Shown: positions 45,121 to 54,229, numbered from the stretch's first letter. The stretch is DNA of 64,000 bases from CBDBES01 sp965204465 (GCA_965204465.1 OZ241995.1:992001-1056000), one strand, 5' to 3'. Numbers and translations are program-made. Notes: generated from the sequence alone by a model not told the origin.

Positions 45121-46137
45121 TTATACAACGAGTTCATCCTCACCTGCTCTGGCAACAATAATCTCGCCTTCTTCCTCCAGTTTACGTATAATATTCACAA
45201 TTTTTTGCTGGGCTTCTTCCACATCCTTAAGGCGTACAGGCCCCATAAAGTCCATATCTTCTCTGAGTAAAGAAGCCGCTCTTTTAGACATATTTCTGAA
45301 TATTTTCTCTTGTACCTCTGTATCCACCGATTTTAATGCCTTAGCCAGATCCTGGTTATCCAATTCTCTTAACGTCTTTTGGATGGCCTTATCATCCAAT
45401 AGCACAATATCTTCAAATACAAACATTTTTCTCTTGATTTCTTCTGCCAATTCAGGATCTTCTTCCTCGAGTGCTTCAATAATACTTTTCTCCGTGCCTC
45501 TATCTACATTATTCAATAATTCTACAACAGACTCAATACCACCTGCCAGAGTAAAGTCTTCATTAGATAAAGTAGATAATTTTCTCTCTAGTACCCTTTC
45601 TACTTCTCTCAATACATCGGGAGAAGTTCTATCCATTATCGCTATTCTTCTGGCAACGTCTGCCTGGATCTGATGAGATAGATTTGAAATAATATTAGCT
45701 GCTTTTTGAGGATCTAAATAAGATAATATCAATGCAATGGTCTGAGGATGTTCATTTTGAATAAAATTCATTAATTGAGCAGGGTCTTGCCTACGCACAA
45801 AATCAAACGGACGGATCTGCAAAGAGCTCGTAAGTCTATTTACAATATCCATTGCTCTTTGAGTTCCAAGAGCCTTCTCTAAAATAGAGCGCGCTTGGTC
45901 GATTCCCCCTCTGGTGATAAATTCCTGAGCCATCATAAGCTCTTGGAATTCCTGTAATACTTTTTCTTTTTCTTCTGGAGTTACTTTATCCAAACGAGCG
46001 ATTTCGTATGTAATTGTATCTACTTCTACTTCAGAAAGACCTTTCATTACTTCAGAGGCCACATCCGGACCAATGGCCAGCAAAAAAACAGCTGCTTTTT
46101 CCTTACCAGTAAATTGAGTTGGCTTATTCTGGGGCAT
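45121..46137 (-). CDS. fliG: Flagellar motor switch protein FliG
   Basis: Rotor protein that binds FliF and takes torque from the stator. FliG-N: GKEKAAVFLLAIGPDVASEV. The middle domain has the EHPQTIALILSYLDPQKAAN signature (EHPQ). The C-terminal torque helix is KRAASLLREDMDFMGPVRLK, with conserved charged residues R, D and E. The 338-aa length is normal. It ends with the expected IVNIIRKLEEEGEI. Confidence 0.97.
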   Translation of the reverse strand: MPQNKPTQFTGKEKAAVFLLAIGPDVASEVMKGLSEVEVDTITYEIARLDKVTPEEKEKVLQEFQELMMAQEFITRGGIDQARSILEKALGTQRAMDIVNRLTSSLQIRPFDFVRRQDPAQLMNFIQNEHPQTIALILSYLDPQKAANIISNLSHQIQADVARRIAIMDRTSPDVLREVERVLERKLSTLSNEDFTLAGGIESVVELLNNVDRGTEKSIIEALEEEDPELAEEIKRKMFVFEDIVLLDDKAIQKTLRELDNQDLAKALKSVDTEVQEKIFRNMSKRAASLLREDMDFMGPVRLKDVEEAQQKIVNIIRKLEEEGEIIVARAGEDELVV

Positions 46138-46167
46138 ATACTATCCTCTTAATACAAGTATATTTTA

Positions 46168-47865
46168 CTACTCCTCATCGGCAATCCATGTTTGCAATAA
46201 TTGAGCAACAACTTCCGGCTTTTCTCTCGCCAAATTGATAGCATTTTCAAGCATTTCCCTGCGCGCTTTTTCTTCCAGCGACATCTCTGTTTCCAAGCCT
46301 TCTTCCTCAATAGCTCTCAAGGCGGCTTCTCTCATCATTTGCTGTTGCGCTAGAATTTCTTCTTCCCTGAGTCTTTTTCTTCTTTCTATTTCTTTCCTAA
46401 TGGCATGGAATATCAAAACTGCTACTGCAAGTACTAATAAACCGATCAATACACTTAACAACAATCTTTGACGGAATTTTTTGACTCTTAATTCTTCATC
46501 CTCCATTTCAAATTGTTTGCTTCTGTCCTTTTGAATATGCCTTACAGATATTTGATCACCCCTGGCTATAGAATATCCAATTGCTTTTTTAAGCAGATCG
46601 GTCATGGTTCGTATATTCTCGTCACTTACAGGAGTGTATACACGTTCATAACCACTCTCATCTTTTTTTTCTCCTATTCTTTTCCATTGGCCATCCAAAA
46701 CCACGGCTAAATTGATGGATTCATACTCCCAAAGCTGTTTTTTGATCTTGCTATGAGTTTTATTAAATTCATTATTTTTAATATCTTCTTTTTTAGTATA
46801 CTTTGCCTTTTGATAATCTCTATCTTTATATCCAGGAGGTATATTGGGTTCTGTACCTGCGGGACCCTCTGGCGTGAAGCCATGCCCTTCAAACTGTTCT
46901 GTGGTAGTTTTAGAAGAAACTTCCAAAGAGTCTTTAACTTCTCTTTCTGAATAGGGAGTTTTTGGATCATCCGGAACCATGACTACAGGGGTTACTTCAT
47001 TTTTTTCAATTTCTTTTTCATCCCAACGAAGTCTAATATCCAGTCTTAAAATGTCAAAACGATTTCCATAGAGCCCATGCCCAAAAAGACCCTTTAAAGA
47101 AGTATTTATATCATTTAATACTTTGATTCTCTCCCTCTCTTGTATTTTAAGCTTTTCATTTACTTCCTGTAAGCGTCTCTTTCTGCGATCTGCTTCATTG
47201 TCAAAATCATTGATCAGATCACCATCAGGTCCACTTATAGAGACATTTTCTTTTTTTAGACCAGGAACAGAGCGGGCTACCAGGGTGACGATTCCTTCGA
47301 TCTCTTTTCTTTTTAATTTCTCATACCCGGCAGCATAATGCAACTGAACCGCTGAGGTAACAGGCAATACCTTTTCTTCAAAGAGTTCATCCGGAGGAAA
47401 TGAGATCAGCACATTGGCTCTTTTGATCGATCGAAGCGTTTCTAATGTCTTTGTGATCTCACCAATCAGAGCCCTTTGTCTTTTAATATCTTTTTCAAAT
47501 CTTGTTTCTGACCATTTCTCAATATCAAAAAGCTCATACCCAGGCATTCCTTTGGGAAGTAGATTTTCTTGCGCCAATATCATCAATATTTCATTTTTCT
47601 TTTGCGGCTCAATATAAATGGTATCCGTTCCAGATGTTTTGAAATAATAACCATTTTCAGAAAGTTTTGAGGTAATGGACGCAAAGTCCTTAGGTTGCAG
47701 ATCGGCAGAAAAGACATGTAATTTTTTTTTAGAAGAAATACTACCAATAATAACCAAAGAGATGAAGACTGAAGCAATTACTCCAGCCAACGTCCATTTT
47801 TGAGTTATAGTCAGCTTATTTAAAATATCCTTAAGCTTTTGAAACAGCTCATTAAAATCAGGCAT
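46168..47865 (-). CDS. fliF: Flagellar MS-ring protein FliF
   Basis: Builds the membrane ring on which the motor assembles. Two membrane helices flank the periplasmic domains: WTLAGVIASVFISLVIIGS near residue 24 and LLLSVLIGLLVLAVAVLIFH near 460. The YscJ-like ring domain carries FEKDIKRQRALIGEITKTLE and NVLISFPPDELF; SVPGLKKENVSISGPDGDLI is also typical. The C-terminal cytoplasmic tail (EKPEVVAQLLQTWIADEE) is the conserved FliG-binding end. 565 aa, normal. Confidence 0.97.
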   Translation of the reverse strand: MPDFNELFQKLKDILNKLTITQKWTLAGVIASVFISLVIIGSISSKKKLHVFSADLQPKDFASITSKLSENGYYFKTSGTDTIYIEPQKKNEILMILAQENLLPKGMPGYELFDIEKWSETRFEKDIKRQRALIGEITKTLETLRSIKRANVLISFPPDELFEEKVLPVTSAVQLHYAAGYEKLKRKEIEGIVTLVARSVPGLKKENVSISGPDGDLINDFDNEADRRKRRLQEVNEKLKIQERERIKVLNDINTSLKGLFGHGLYGNRFDILRLDIRLRWDEKEIEKNEVTPVVMVPDDPKTPYSEREVKDSLEVSSKTTTEQFEGHGFTPEGPAGTEPNIPPGYKDRDYQKAKYTKKEDIKNNEFNKTHSKIKKQLWEYESINLAVVLDGQWKRIGEKKDESGYERVYTPVSDENIRTMTDLLKKAIGYSIARGDQISVRHIQKDRSKQFEMEDEELRVKKFRQRLLLSVLIGLLVLAVAVLIFHAIRKEIERRKRLREEEILAQQQMMREAALRAIEEEGLETEMSLEEKARREMLENAINLAREKPEVVAQLLQTWIADEE

Positions 47866-47893
47866 AATATTTCTCCTAAGTTATACCAATGTA

Positions 47894-48241
47894 TTATCTT
47901 AGATTACTCAGTTCTCGATAAGTTCTGACTGCCATATCTGCGATCGTCTTTGTAAAATTCAAAGACATTCTTGCTTTTTCAGAAGCGATCAAAACTGTAT
48001 GCAATTTAACCGACCTGGGGTCAGAGATCATCTTCTGTACCAGTCCTTCCGCATGAACCTGTTGATCATTCACCTTCAACAAAGCCTGGTTCAATACTTC
48101 TGCAAAATTTACAGAAGTGGATTCTGGTACTTTTTCTGGCTGGATCCCATGCCAATGTTTTGCATGGCTTCGAGAGAGTGGGATTATGTCTCCTTTAACC
48201 TCAGAAGCCGGCAAAATTTTCTGAAACAATTCTAAATTCAT
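47894..48241 (-). CDS. fliE: Flagellar hook-basal body protein FliE
   Basis: Small adapter joining the MS ring to the rod. 115 residues, with the conserved helical end MISDPRSVKLHTVLIASEKA followed by RMSLNFTKTIADMAVRTYRE. The central SVNFAEVLNQALLKVNDQQ is also typical. A 66-base gap separates it from flgC. Confidence 0.92.
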   Translation of the reverse strand: MNLELFQKILPASEVKGDIIPLSRSHAKHWHGIQPEKVPESTSVNFAEVLNQALLKVNDQQVHAEGLVQKMISDPRSVKLHTVLIASEKARMSLNFTKTIADMAVRTYRELSNLR

Positions 48242-48307
48242 AGTATTATGTCTCCTATTATTATAGATACATTTTGTAAAGCATAAAAATACTTACATTT
48301 TTTATGT

Positions 48308-48766
48308 TTAAGCCCTTCCTATATGCATGGCGCTTTGGAACATACTTTTTGCTCCTTGAATTACCTGCACATTTGCCTCATAGGCACGGCTTGCCACGAT
48401 CATATCCACCATTTCAGTAACCGGATTTACATTTGGATATGCCACATATCCCTGTTTTAGGCCAATTGAAATTGCATCTGGATGTCCAGGGTCATACACC
48501 ATTCGCAAAGGTGTTTTTTCATCTCTTTCTACTTTCATCACCCTAACCCCCTTACCTTCTCCCGGGCGAATTCCAAAAGGATATACAGGAGATTTCCAGC
48601 GAGTTCGTAAATTGATGGGAGTCATGATCACTCTTCTACGATGGTAAGGTCCATCTCCCTCTGTGGTGCGGGTGGTACTTGCATTGGCTATGTTATTTGA
48701 AATAACATCCATTTTCAAACGCTGTGCCGATAAGCCAGTAGAAGCTATATTGATCGATTCAAACAT
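48308..48766 (-). CDS. flgC: Flagellar proximal rod protein FlgC
   Basis: Rod component. The N-terminal rod motif is INIASTGLSAQRLKMDVISN followed by NIANASTTRT. The C-terminal signature MVDMIVASRAYEANVQVIQG is diagnostic. The 152-aa length is normal. It begins nine bases after flgB. Confidence 0.97.
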   Translation of the reverse strand: MFESINIASTGLSAQRLKMDVISNNIANASTTRTTEGDGPYHRRRVIMTPINLRTRWKSPVYPFGIRPGEGKGVRVMKVERDEKTPLRMVYDPGHPDAISIGLKQGYVAYPNVNPVTEMVDMIVASRAYEANVQVIQGAKSMFQSAMHIGRA

Positions 48767-48775
48767 ATTACCTTA

Positions 48776-49210
48776 TTAAGCGCTCCTGATCACCATATTC
48801 ATCTTTTTAAAACTTGAATTTATCATGTGGGCCATTGACTGGTACCTCAATTGATTTTTCACTGCCAGACTCATTTCATGTTCTATGTCTATATTATTAC
48901 CATCATTTCGCATTGTACTTAAATAATCAATATGGGGCCTTGGTTCTACTGCCCTATAATTCAATGGCTTATAAAAAGGAATATGTCTGGAATGGTTCAT
49001 TTTGGCGGGGACTGCATTCTCCATTGCATATTTTTCAGAATCAAGGGTTCTTCTTAATTGGGCTTCAAAAGAAACTTCTGTTCTTTTAAAGTGAGGCACG
49101 TTTGCATTGGCAATATTATCCGCGATCACCTTTCTGCGTAATATGGAAACATCCATTCCCTTTTCTAAAAGATATTGAGTCTTGCCCCAATTCAAATTAT
49201 TAAAGTACAT
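48776..49210 (-). CDS. flgB: Flagellar proximal rod protein FlgB
   Basis: First gene of the basal-body operon. ISN-type rod motif: RRKVIADNIANANVPHFKRT. C-terminal block: EHEMSLAVKNQLRYQSMAHM. 144 aa, normal. No clear Shine-Dalgarno precedes the ATG; a TATACT box and a palindrome lie 8-20 bases upstream, so the leader must be very short if that box is used. Confidence 0.95.
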   Translation of the reverse strand: MYFNNLNWGKTQYLLEKGMDVSILRRKVIADNIANANVPHFKRTEVSFEAQLRRTLDSEKYAMENAVPAKMNHSRHIPFYKPLNYRAVEPRPHIDYLSTMRNDGNNIDIEHEMSLAVKNQLRYQSMAHMINSSFKKMNMVIRSA

Positions 49211-49217
49211 ATTAATT

Positions 49218-49230
49218 CTATACAGTATAG
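49218..49230. promoter_or_regulatory. Palindrome overlapping the possible -10 box of the flagellar operon
   Basis: CTATACAGTATAG is a perfect 13-base palindrome that contains TATACT on the minus strand, about 10 bases before flgB. No convincing -35 is present at 16-18 bases. It could be a regulator site or a chance match in AT-rich DNA. Confidence 0.3.
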
Positions 49231-49427
49231 TATCGGATGATACGGATTTTGCTTAAGTATTTTTATTGAAGGATCAATTTGAATTTATAGAAAATAAGGT
49301 TATTATTTTTTTTTAAAAAATAATTTGCCTCCAGACGATCATCTAAAAAACATTCTATTTCATGAATTTTTACAGGACTATGATCCTAATATCCAGTACA
49401 AAAAACTAAGAAATATTTTTCTCTCTA

Positions 49428-50756
49428 ATGTATCTCAAAAAAATACTGATCATACCCTTTCTTCTGCATTTATGCTTTTGCTCAGAAAAATATTTTATTC
49501 ATGACTTTAGTTTCGACTTGTCTAAAAAAGTGTCTGCGATTACTGCAGGTTATGGAAAAAGCACATTACAAAATATCCCTTCTGGGACTAACCTGGCAGG
49601 ATACGCTCCATTTAGAAGTTCTGATCAAAAAAAGAATCAATATTCTCCTATTACCGCAAGAGCTATTTATATAGACTTCATTGAGGAACACCAGCCTAAA
49701 ATAAATTCCTCCCACAAAGGGATATTGTTTCTTACTCTGGATGTGATTGGATTTTCTTTTGAACTGGAGTATAAAATCAAAAAAAAAATATCTTCTTTAG
49801 GAATACAATTCAATAGACAATTTATTATAGCAACCCATAATCATAGCGGCCCGGATACCATTGGTATCTGGGGGGGTATTTCTGATAAACTAGAGAAAGA
49901 AATTATAGATATTGGTTTTATAGCCACTCAAAAAGCAATTGATTCCAAAATAGATGTTGGAATGTATTTTGCTTCTGCGGATACGAATATTCAAAGCATC
50001 AATCGGAGAGAACCGACTAAAAAATTGATCCCTAATAAGGCCTCCTGGATCCAATTCAAAAACAAGTCAAATATGAGTCCGTACATTTCTATGATATTTT
50101 ATGCCTCTCATCCTGTTGTGATAGGACCAGATAATTTAGTTCCAAATGCAGATTACCCAGGATTGCTTTTGCAAAAATTAGAAAAGAAATATAAACATCA
50201 TTTTATCTACATAAATGGAGCCATAGGTGATGTAAACCCTCCTGCAATAAATCCTAAAAATGTTTATGATCGCACAGGAGGTAACTTAAAGCATTTAGAA
50301 GAATTTACAGATTCTATCTTACTCGATTTAGAGAAAATGAATCATAAATTACGTAAAGAATGGATCAAGCGAATCAAAATCACCACTCATAATATGACAT
50401 TTAAGCTAAAAGGTTTTTTTCTGAGGATGCTTCACTTTTTTAATTTTGTTTCTGTAAATCAGAATGAAAAAGGAGAAATTGTAGCTCCCGTTACCATTGT
50501 CAGACTCGGAAAGCAGATCATTCTATTAACCATACCAGGAGAGCTTTTTAAAATATATGAACAAAGATTATATCAGGATTTCCCAAAAAAATATTTTCTT
50601 CTGGTTGGATTATGCAACGGTAATTTAGGCTATCTAATGCCTGAAAATGAAATTAGAGAAGAGGCTCAAACGGAAGAGATATTCAACTTAAATCCTAAAA
50701 ATGGATCTTACTGGTACCATATTATAAAAAAGGCCTCTGAACAAGAACCATTCTAA
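49428..50756 (+). CDS. Neutral/alkaline ceramidase-like exported hydrolase
   Basis: Resembles the N-terminal catalytic domain of neutral ceramidases, zinc amidases that split ceramide into sphingosine and fatty acid. Opening block ITAGYGKSTL...GTNLAGYAPF; zinc-ligand motif ATHNHSGPDT (His137, His139); FYASHPVVIGPDN and INGAIGDVNPP. The Ig-like C-terminal domain of full ceramidases is missing (442 aa). The N-terminus is a signal peptide ending in HLCFC, possibly a relaxed lipobox. The family also contains enzymes of uncertain substrate, so ceramidase activity is inference. It is divergent from flgB and convergent with flaB. Confidence 0.82.
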   Translation: MYLKKILIIPFLLHLCFCSEKYFIHDFSFDLSKKVSAITAGYGKSTLQNIPSGTNLAGYAPFRSSDQKKNQYSPITARAIYIDFIEEHQPKINSSHKGILFLTLDVIGFSFELEYKIKKKISSLGIQFNRQFIIATHNHSGPDTIGIWGGISDKLEKEIIDIGFIATQKAIDSKIDVGMYFASADTNIQSINRREPTKKLIPNKASWIQFKNKSNMSPYISMIFYASHPVVIGPDNLVPNADYPGLLLQKLEKKYKHHFIYINGAIGDVNPPAINPKNVYDRTGGNLKHLEEFTDSILLDLEKMNHKLRKEWIKRIKITTHNMTFKLKGFFLRMLHFFNFVSVNQNEKGEIVAPVTIVRLGKQIILLTIPGELFKIYEQRLYQDFPKKYFLLVGLCNGNLGYLMPENEIREEAQTEEIFNLNPKNGSYWYHIIKKASEQEPF

Positions 50757-50812
50757 AAAATAGTCCTGCCCAGAGGCTTCAAGTATTCTCCCTTGAGTTT
50801 TATTTATTTAAA

Positions 50813-51664
50813 TTATAAACTGTTTTCTAAAAGTTGCATAACCTGCCTGGACGAAAAATTCGACTGGGCAAGCATCGCCGTACTACTCTGTACTAACAGC
50901 TTATTCTTGGTAAACTCAATTAACTCTTCTGCAATGTCTGCATCTCGGATTCTGCTTTCTGCAGCTACCATATTTTCATAGGTACTTCTTAAAGCTTGGG
51001 CAGTCAACTCAATTCTATTGTAGTAAGCGCCTAAGTCTGCTCTTTGTCTGTTCAATTGATCAAGAGCAATATCAACAGTACCGATCATCGCGTTGGCTTC
51101 TCCCACAGTGCTTATCTTTTTTCTCTGATTTGCCTGATAAAAGCCAAGCGCCTTAGCATTCATCGTGGCCACATATGCTCTGATTCTTTGGTCCTGATTA
51201 GGGCCTACATGAAAGAACATAGAAGCTCTTGTGGACTTAGGAGAATAATCACCCGTTAAGATTTTTCGTCGGTTAAATTCCACTGTAGTGGATATCCGAT
51301 TTACTTCATCAATGAGTTGAGATACTTCTAACTGGATCTGTTGACGATCCTGTTCAGAATATATACCATTCCCCGCTTGTACCGATAACTCTCTTATTCT
51401 TTGCAGAATATCATTTACCTGCACCAGTCCACTTTCTGCCACTTGAATGAACGAAAGACCATTTTGGGCATTTCGCTCTGCCTGTTTTAAACCTCTTATT
51501 TGGGTACGCATCTTTTCAGATACAGCCAAATTAGTTGCATCATCACCGGCTCTATTAATACGCATTCCAGTGCTCAATTTCTCAATAGACTTACTCGTTC
51601 TACGAAAAGCCAATTGAATTTGCCTATGCACAAACATCGCATTAAGGTTTTTATTTATCTGCAT
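50813..51664 (-). CDS. flaB: Flagellin core protein FlaB (copy 1)
   Basis: Filament core subunit of the periplasmic flagellum. The N-terminal D0/D1 reads INKNLNAMFVHRQIQLAFRR and STGMRINRAGDDATNLAVSE. The C-terminal half reads RIRDADIAEELIEFTKNKLL, then MLAQSNFSSRQVMQLLENSL. 283 residues with no variable D2/D3 domain, as usual for spirochaetal FlaB. No signal peptide (exported by the type III system). It differs from copy 2 in many positions, including ATN where copy 2 has ASG. A good ribosome site (GGAGGGAGAAG) abuts the ATG. Confidence 0.95.
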   Translation of the reverse strand: MQINKNLNAMFVHRQIQLAFRRTSKSIEKLSTGMRINRAGDDATNLAVSEKMRTQIRGLKQAERNAQNGLSFIQVAESGLVQVNDILQRIRELSVQAGNGIYSEQDRQQIQLEVSQLIDEVNRISTTVEFNRRKILTGDYSPKSTRASMFFHVGPNQDQRIRAYVATMNAKALGFYQANQRKKISTVGEANAMIGTVDIALDQLNRQRADLGAYYNRIELTAQALRSTYENMVAAESRIRDADIAEELIEFTKNKLLVQSSTAMLAQSNFSSRQVMQLLENSL

Positions 51665-51710
51665 CTTCTCCCTCCTTCTTCCCTAAAGAAGAATATATCT
51701 CCCAGGGATA

Positions 51711-51761
51711 CTTTCAATTTTTAAATCATAAAAAGTAAAAATATCCCTGGGAATTCCAGGA
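51711..51761 (-). promoter_or_regulatory. 10-bp inverted repeat in the flaB copy 1 leader
   Basis: CCCAGGGATA (51711-51720) and TATCCCTGGG (51752-51761) pair perfectly around an AT-only spacer of 31 bases, about 50-95 bases upstream of the gene. It is placed like a leader hairpin or a regulator site. It could also act as the terminator of the upstream flagellin transcript. Confidence 0.45.
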
Positions 51762-51817
51762 AAAGATGCTATGAATAACCAATATTAAAATAATCTCTTT
51801 CCATAACATATTTGGGT

Positions 51818-52651
51818 CTAAAAACCAAGCAAGCGGAGTATCCCGCGACCCCTAAGGTTAGACTGAGCCAGCATAGAAGTAGCGACCGTTTCCAGTATTT
51901 GATTCCTGGTATACTCAACGATCGTTTCTGCCATATCTGCATCTCTTATCTGACTCTCAGCAGCCTGAGCATTCTCATACGCATTCATCAGCCCTCTTGC
52001 AATCATTTCCAAACGATTTGCATATCCCCCCAGGTTTGCTCTTTCTTTGAAGATCATCTCCAATGCATTATCTACCAAACCGATCGCTTCATTTGATTCG
52101 GCTACTGTGGTCAACCTGGCATTATTGATCCCCAATGCCTTGGAAGTCATCGTGGATATATAGGCTCTTTCTCTTTGGTTCATATTTGCGCCAACATGAA
52201 ACCACATAGAACCTGCCTTTGAACCAGGTGCATAGTCACCAAGCAATATCTTGAAGCGATTGAATTCAGCTTGTGAGGCAATTCTATCAACCTCATTGAT
52301 CAATTGAGAAACCTCAACCTGCGTTAATAAACGATCAGACTGATGGTATATCCCATTTGCCGATTGAACCGAAAGCACACGAACTCTCTGCAATACATCG
52401 GCTGCCTGACTTAAAAAGCCATCTGCCGTTTGAATGAAGCTAAGTCCATCTTCCGTATTTCTTTCAGCTCTTCGCAAACCCATTATCTGAGTACGCATTT
52501 TCTCAGAAACTGCCAGACCAGAAGCGTCATCTCGAGCGCTATTGATCCTCTCACCTGTTGCCAATCTGGCAACAGACTTGTCTAATTTCCAACCTCTGAA
52601 TTTCAATACTCTATGAGCATTGATTGAACTCATGTTATGGTTAATCTTCAT
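51818..52651 (-). CDS. flaB: Flagellin core protein FlaB (copy 2)
   Basis: 277 residues, the typical spirochaetal form: MKINHNMSSINAHRVLKFRG, RINSARDDASGLAVSEKMRT and SMWFHVGANMNQRERAYIST, with the C-terminal SQIRDADMAETIVEYTRNQI, then MLAQSNLRGRGILRLLGF. It lies upstream of copy 1 on the same strand, 153 bases apart. AAGAGGAGA precedes the ATG. A promoter-like TATACA lies about 100 bases upstream with TTGAAA 19 bases beyond, which is weak. It is the closer of the two to the Leptospira consensus. Confidence 0.96.
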   Translation of the reverse strand: MKINHNMSSINAHRVLKFRGWKLDKSVARLATGERINSARDDASGLAVSEKMRTQIMGLRRAERNTEDGLSFIQTADGFLSQAADVLQRVRVLSVQSANGIYHQSDRLLTQVEVSQLINEVDRIASQAEFNRFKILLGDYAPGSKAGSMWFHVGANMNQRERAYISTMTSKALGINNARLTTVAESNEAIGLVDNALEMIFKERANLGGYANRLEMIARGLMNAYENAQAAESQIRDADMAETIVEYTRNQILETVATSMLAQSNLRGRGILRLLGF

Positions 52652-52688
52652 TTTTGTCTCCTCTTAAAGTTAAAGAGATTTCAGACAA

Positions 52689-52730
52689 ATCTTCCGTGGA
52701 AGATACGGCAAGAGCAAAAATGCCGTATCT
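52689..52730 (-). promoter_or_regulatory. Two overlapping hairpins in the flaB copy 2 leader
   Basis: AGATACGGCA (52701-52710) and TGCCGTATCT (52721-52730) form a 10-bp stem with a 10-base loop. The next palindrome, ATCTTCCGTGGAAGAT (52689-52704), shares four bases with it, so the two stems compete at their junction. They lie 38-80 bases before the ATG. An alternative-structure leader is suggested. Confidence 0.45.
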
Positions 52731-53072
52731 CCCTCAGAATAAATGAATTAAATGTATACTGTCTTAATATAATTTTCTTTCAAAAAACAAATGCCCTCTG
52801 GCTGATCACTTTCTGCATGAAATTCTTAAAATAATTTTCTCTAAAAAAGGTAAAAATTGTTAAAAGAATGGCATATTGTCATGATCGAAATATTACCATA
52901 GCAAATTTAAATCCATTCAAGTTAAATTAGATGAACTTAAAGGAGATAAGAATAGAAAGAGTTAGGTTACATGGGGATATACCCTACTATTTCTATTTTT
53001 TTCCAAAAAAGAAGCATCAGAACCAGTGAATACAGATGCTTTGGGACTAGCAATATCCATTTTTTTGCCAAT
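52731..53072. other. Non-coding stretch between flaB copy 2 and larB
   Basis: Besides the weak flagellin promoter near 52755-52790 and the larB terminator, nothing coding is seen. AAAGGAGAT at about 52940 looks like a ribosome site on the plus strand, but no sensible ORF follows it. Confidence 0.4.
53005..53042 (-). terminator. Intrinsic terminator of panD-larB
   Basis: On the minus strand AAGCATC, a 16-base loop, GATGCTT, then CTTTTTT, starting about 30 bases after the larB stop. Confidence 0.6.
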
Positions 53073-53831
53073 TTATTGATGAAAAAACATATTTGCTGCA
53101 AAATAGCCGGATCCATACCCATTATCGATGTTGAACACAGCTACTCCTGGAGAACAACTGTTGAGCATAGATAGCAAAGAGCTGATTCCTTTGAAAGAAG
53201 CTCCATATCCATTACTAGTGGGTACTGCTAGGACTGGTGCAGATGTTAAACCAGAAACCACAGAAGGCAAAGCTCCATCCATGCCGGCTACCACAATAAT
53301 GCATTTAGCCTCCCGGATCATTTTTAAATGATGTATCAATCTATTTAATCCAGCAACTCCAACATCATAAATTCTTTCTACCATACCCCCCATAATCTCT
53401 ACCGTAAGAGCTGCCTCTTCCGCTACCTGCATATCAGATGTGCCTGCGCTTATCACCAGGATATTTTTATTTGTGGAAGCATTTTTCTTCTTTGGGGCAG
53501 GCTGCCCCAACAAGGCTAGATTGGCCTCTGGATAAAATTTCATGTCATCTCTAACAGATCTAATCTTTTTATAGATACCCTTTTTCATTTTTGTAAAAAT
53601 ATAGTATCCTTTAGAAGGAAGATGAAGGGCAATATGTTTAATTTGGGATAGAGTCTTTCCATTGCACAATACAGCTTCCGGAAATCCTCTTCTAAGAGAA
53701 CGGTGAATATCTAATTTGGCAATACCTATGTCTTTATAGTGTAATTCAGATAACTCTTCCATTGCTTTGCTTAAGCTGATATCCTTTTTTTGAACTTTTT
53801 GGAGAATTTCTCTGATGAAATTTTGATCCAC
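53073..53831 (-). CDS. larB: LarB, nickel-pincer cofactor biosynthesis (AIR carboxylase-like)
   Basis: LarB carboxylates and hydrolyses nicotinic acid adenine dinucleotide to start the nickel-pincer cofactor of lactate racemase and related enzymes. The C-terminal half is PurE-like: VISAGTSDMQVAEEAALTVE, then VAGMDGALPSVVSGLTSAPV and the end SMLNSCSPGVAVFNIDNGYG, which is the LarB rather than PurE form. The helical N-terminal part includes LDIHRSLRRGFPEAVLCNGK. 252 aa, normal. larC and larE are not in the window. It lies three bases after panD. Confidence 0.9.
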   Translation of the reverse strand: MDQNFIREILQKVQKKDISLSKAMEELSELHYKDIGIAKLDIHRSLRRGFPEAVLCNGKTLSQIKHIALHLPSKGYYIFTKMKKGIYKKIRSVRDDMKFYPEANLALLGQPAPKKKNASTNKNILVISAGTSDMQVAEEAALTVEIMGGMVERIYDVGVAGLNRLIHHLKMIREAKCIIVVAGMDGALPSVVSGLTSAPVLAVPTSNGYGASFKGISSLLSMLNSCSPGVAVFNIDNGYGSGYFAANMFFHQ

Positions 53832-53834
53832 AAT

Positions 53835-54185
53835 CTATTTTAGGATCCGATTATTTTTATCCACTAAAACGACAATAGGTTTATGTTTCACGACTTCTTC
53901 AGCCGAAAGCAAAGCGTAAGACATTATAATGACCAGATCTCCCTTACATCCCAATCTGGCTGCCCCCCCATTGAGGCAGATCATTCCGGAGTCAGGTTTC
54001 CCTTCTATTAAATATGTCTCGAATCTACATCCATTATTTATGTTCACCACTTGTACTTTTTCGTGAGGGAAAAATCCAGCTGCGGTCATAAGATTTCGAT
54101 CCACTGTTAAACTGCCTTCATAATTGAGGTCAGCTCTGGTAACAGTGGCCCTGTGTATCTTAGATTTAAGAGATATGAGCAACAT
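53835..54185 (-). CDS. panD: Aspartate 1-decarboxylase
   Basis: Makes beta-alanine for pantothenate and CoA. Pyruvoyl enzyme: the self-cleavage site is in RADLNYEGSLTVD (Gly-Ser), where Ser becomes the pyruvoyl group. KSKIHRATVT, NNGCRFETYLI and LNGGAARLGCKGDLVIIMSY are family blocks. The frame extends to an ATG at 54203, but a promoter (TTACAT-16-TAAAAT) overlaps that codon. ATG 54185 (MLLISLKSKIHR) also matches the family start, so I chose it; 116 aa. Confidence 0.95.
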   Translation of the reverse strand: MLLISLKSKIHRATVTRADLNYEGSLTVDRNLMTAAGFFPHEKVQVVNINNGCRFETYLIEGKPDSGMICLNGGAARLGCKGDLVIIMSYALLSAEEVVKHKPIVVLVDKNNRILK

Positions 54186-54201
54186 ATACAGAAGCATAGG
54201 C

Positions 54202-54229
54202 ATTTTACATAAATTGAGATAATATGTAA
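54202..54229 (-). promoter_or_regulatory. Promoter of panD-larB
   Basis: Minus-strand TTACAT (54224-54229), 16 bases, TAAAAT (54202-54207). The implied transcription start near 54195 gives a leader of about ten bases. Confidence 0.5.
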
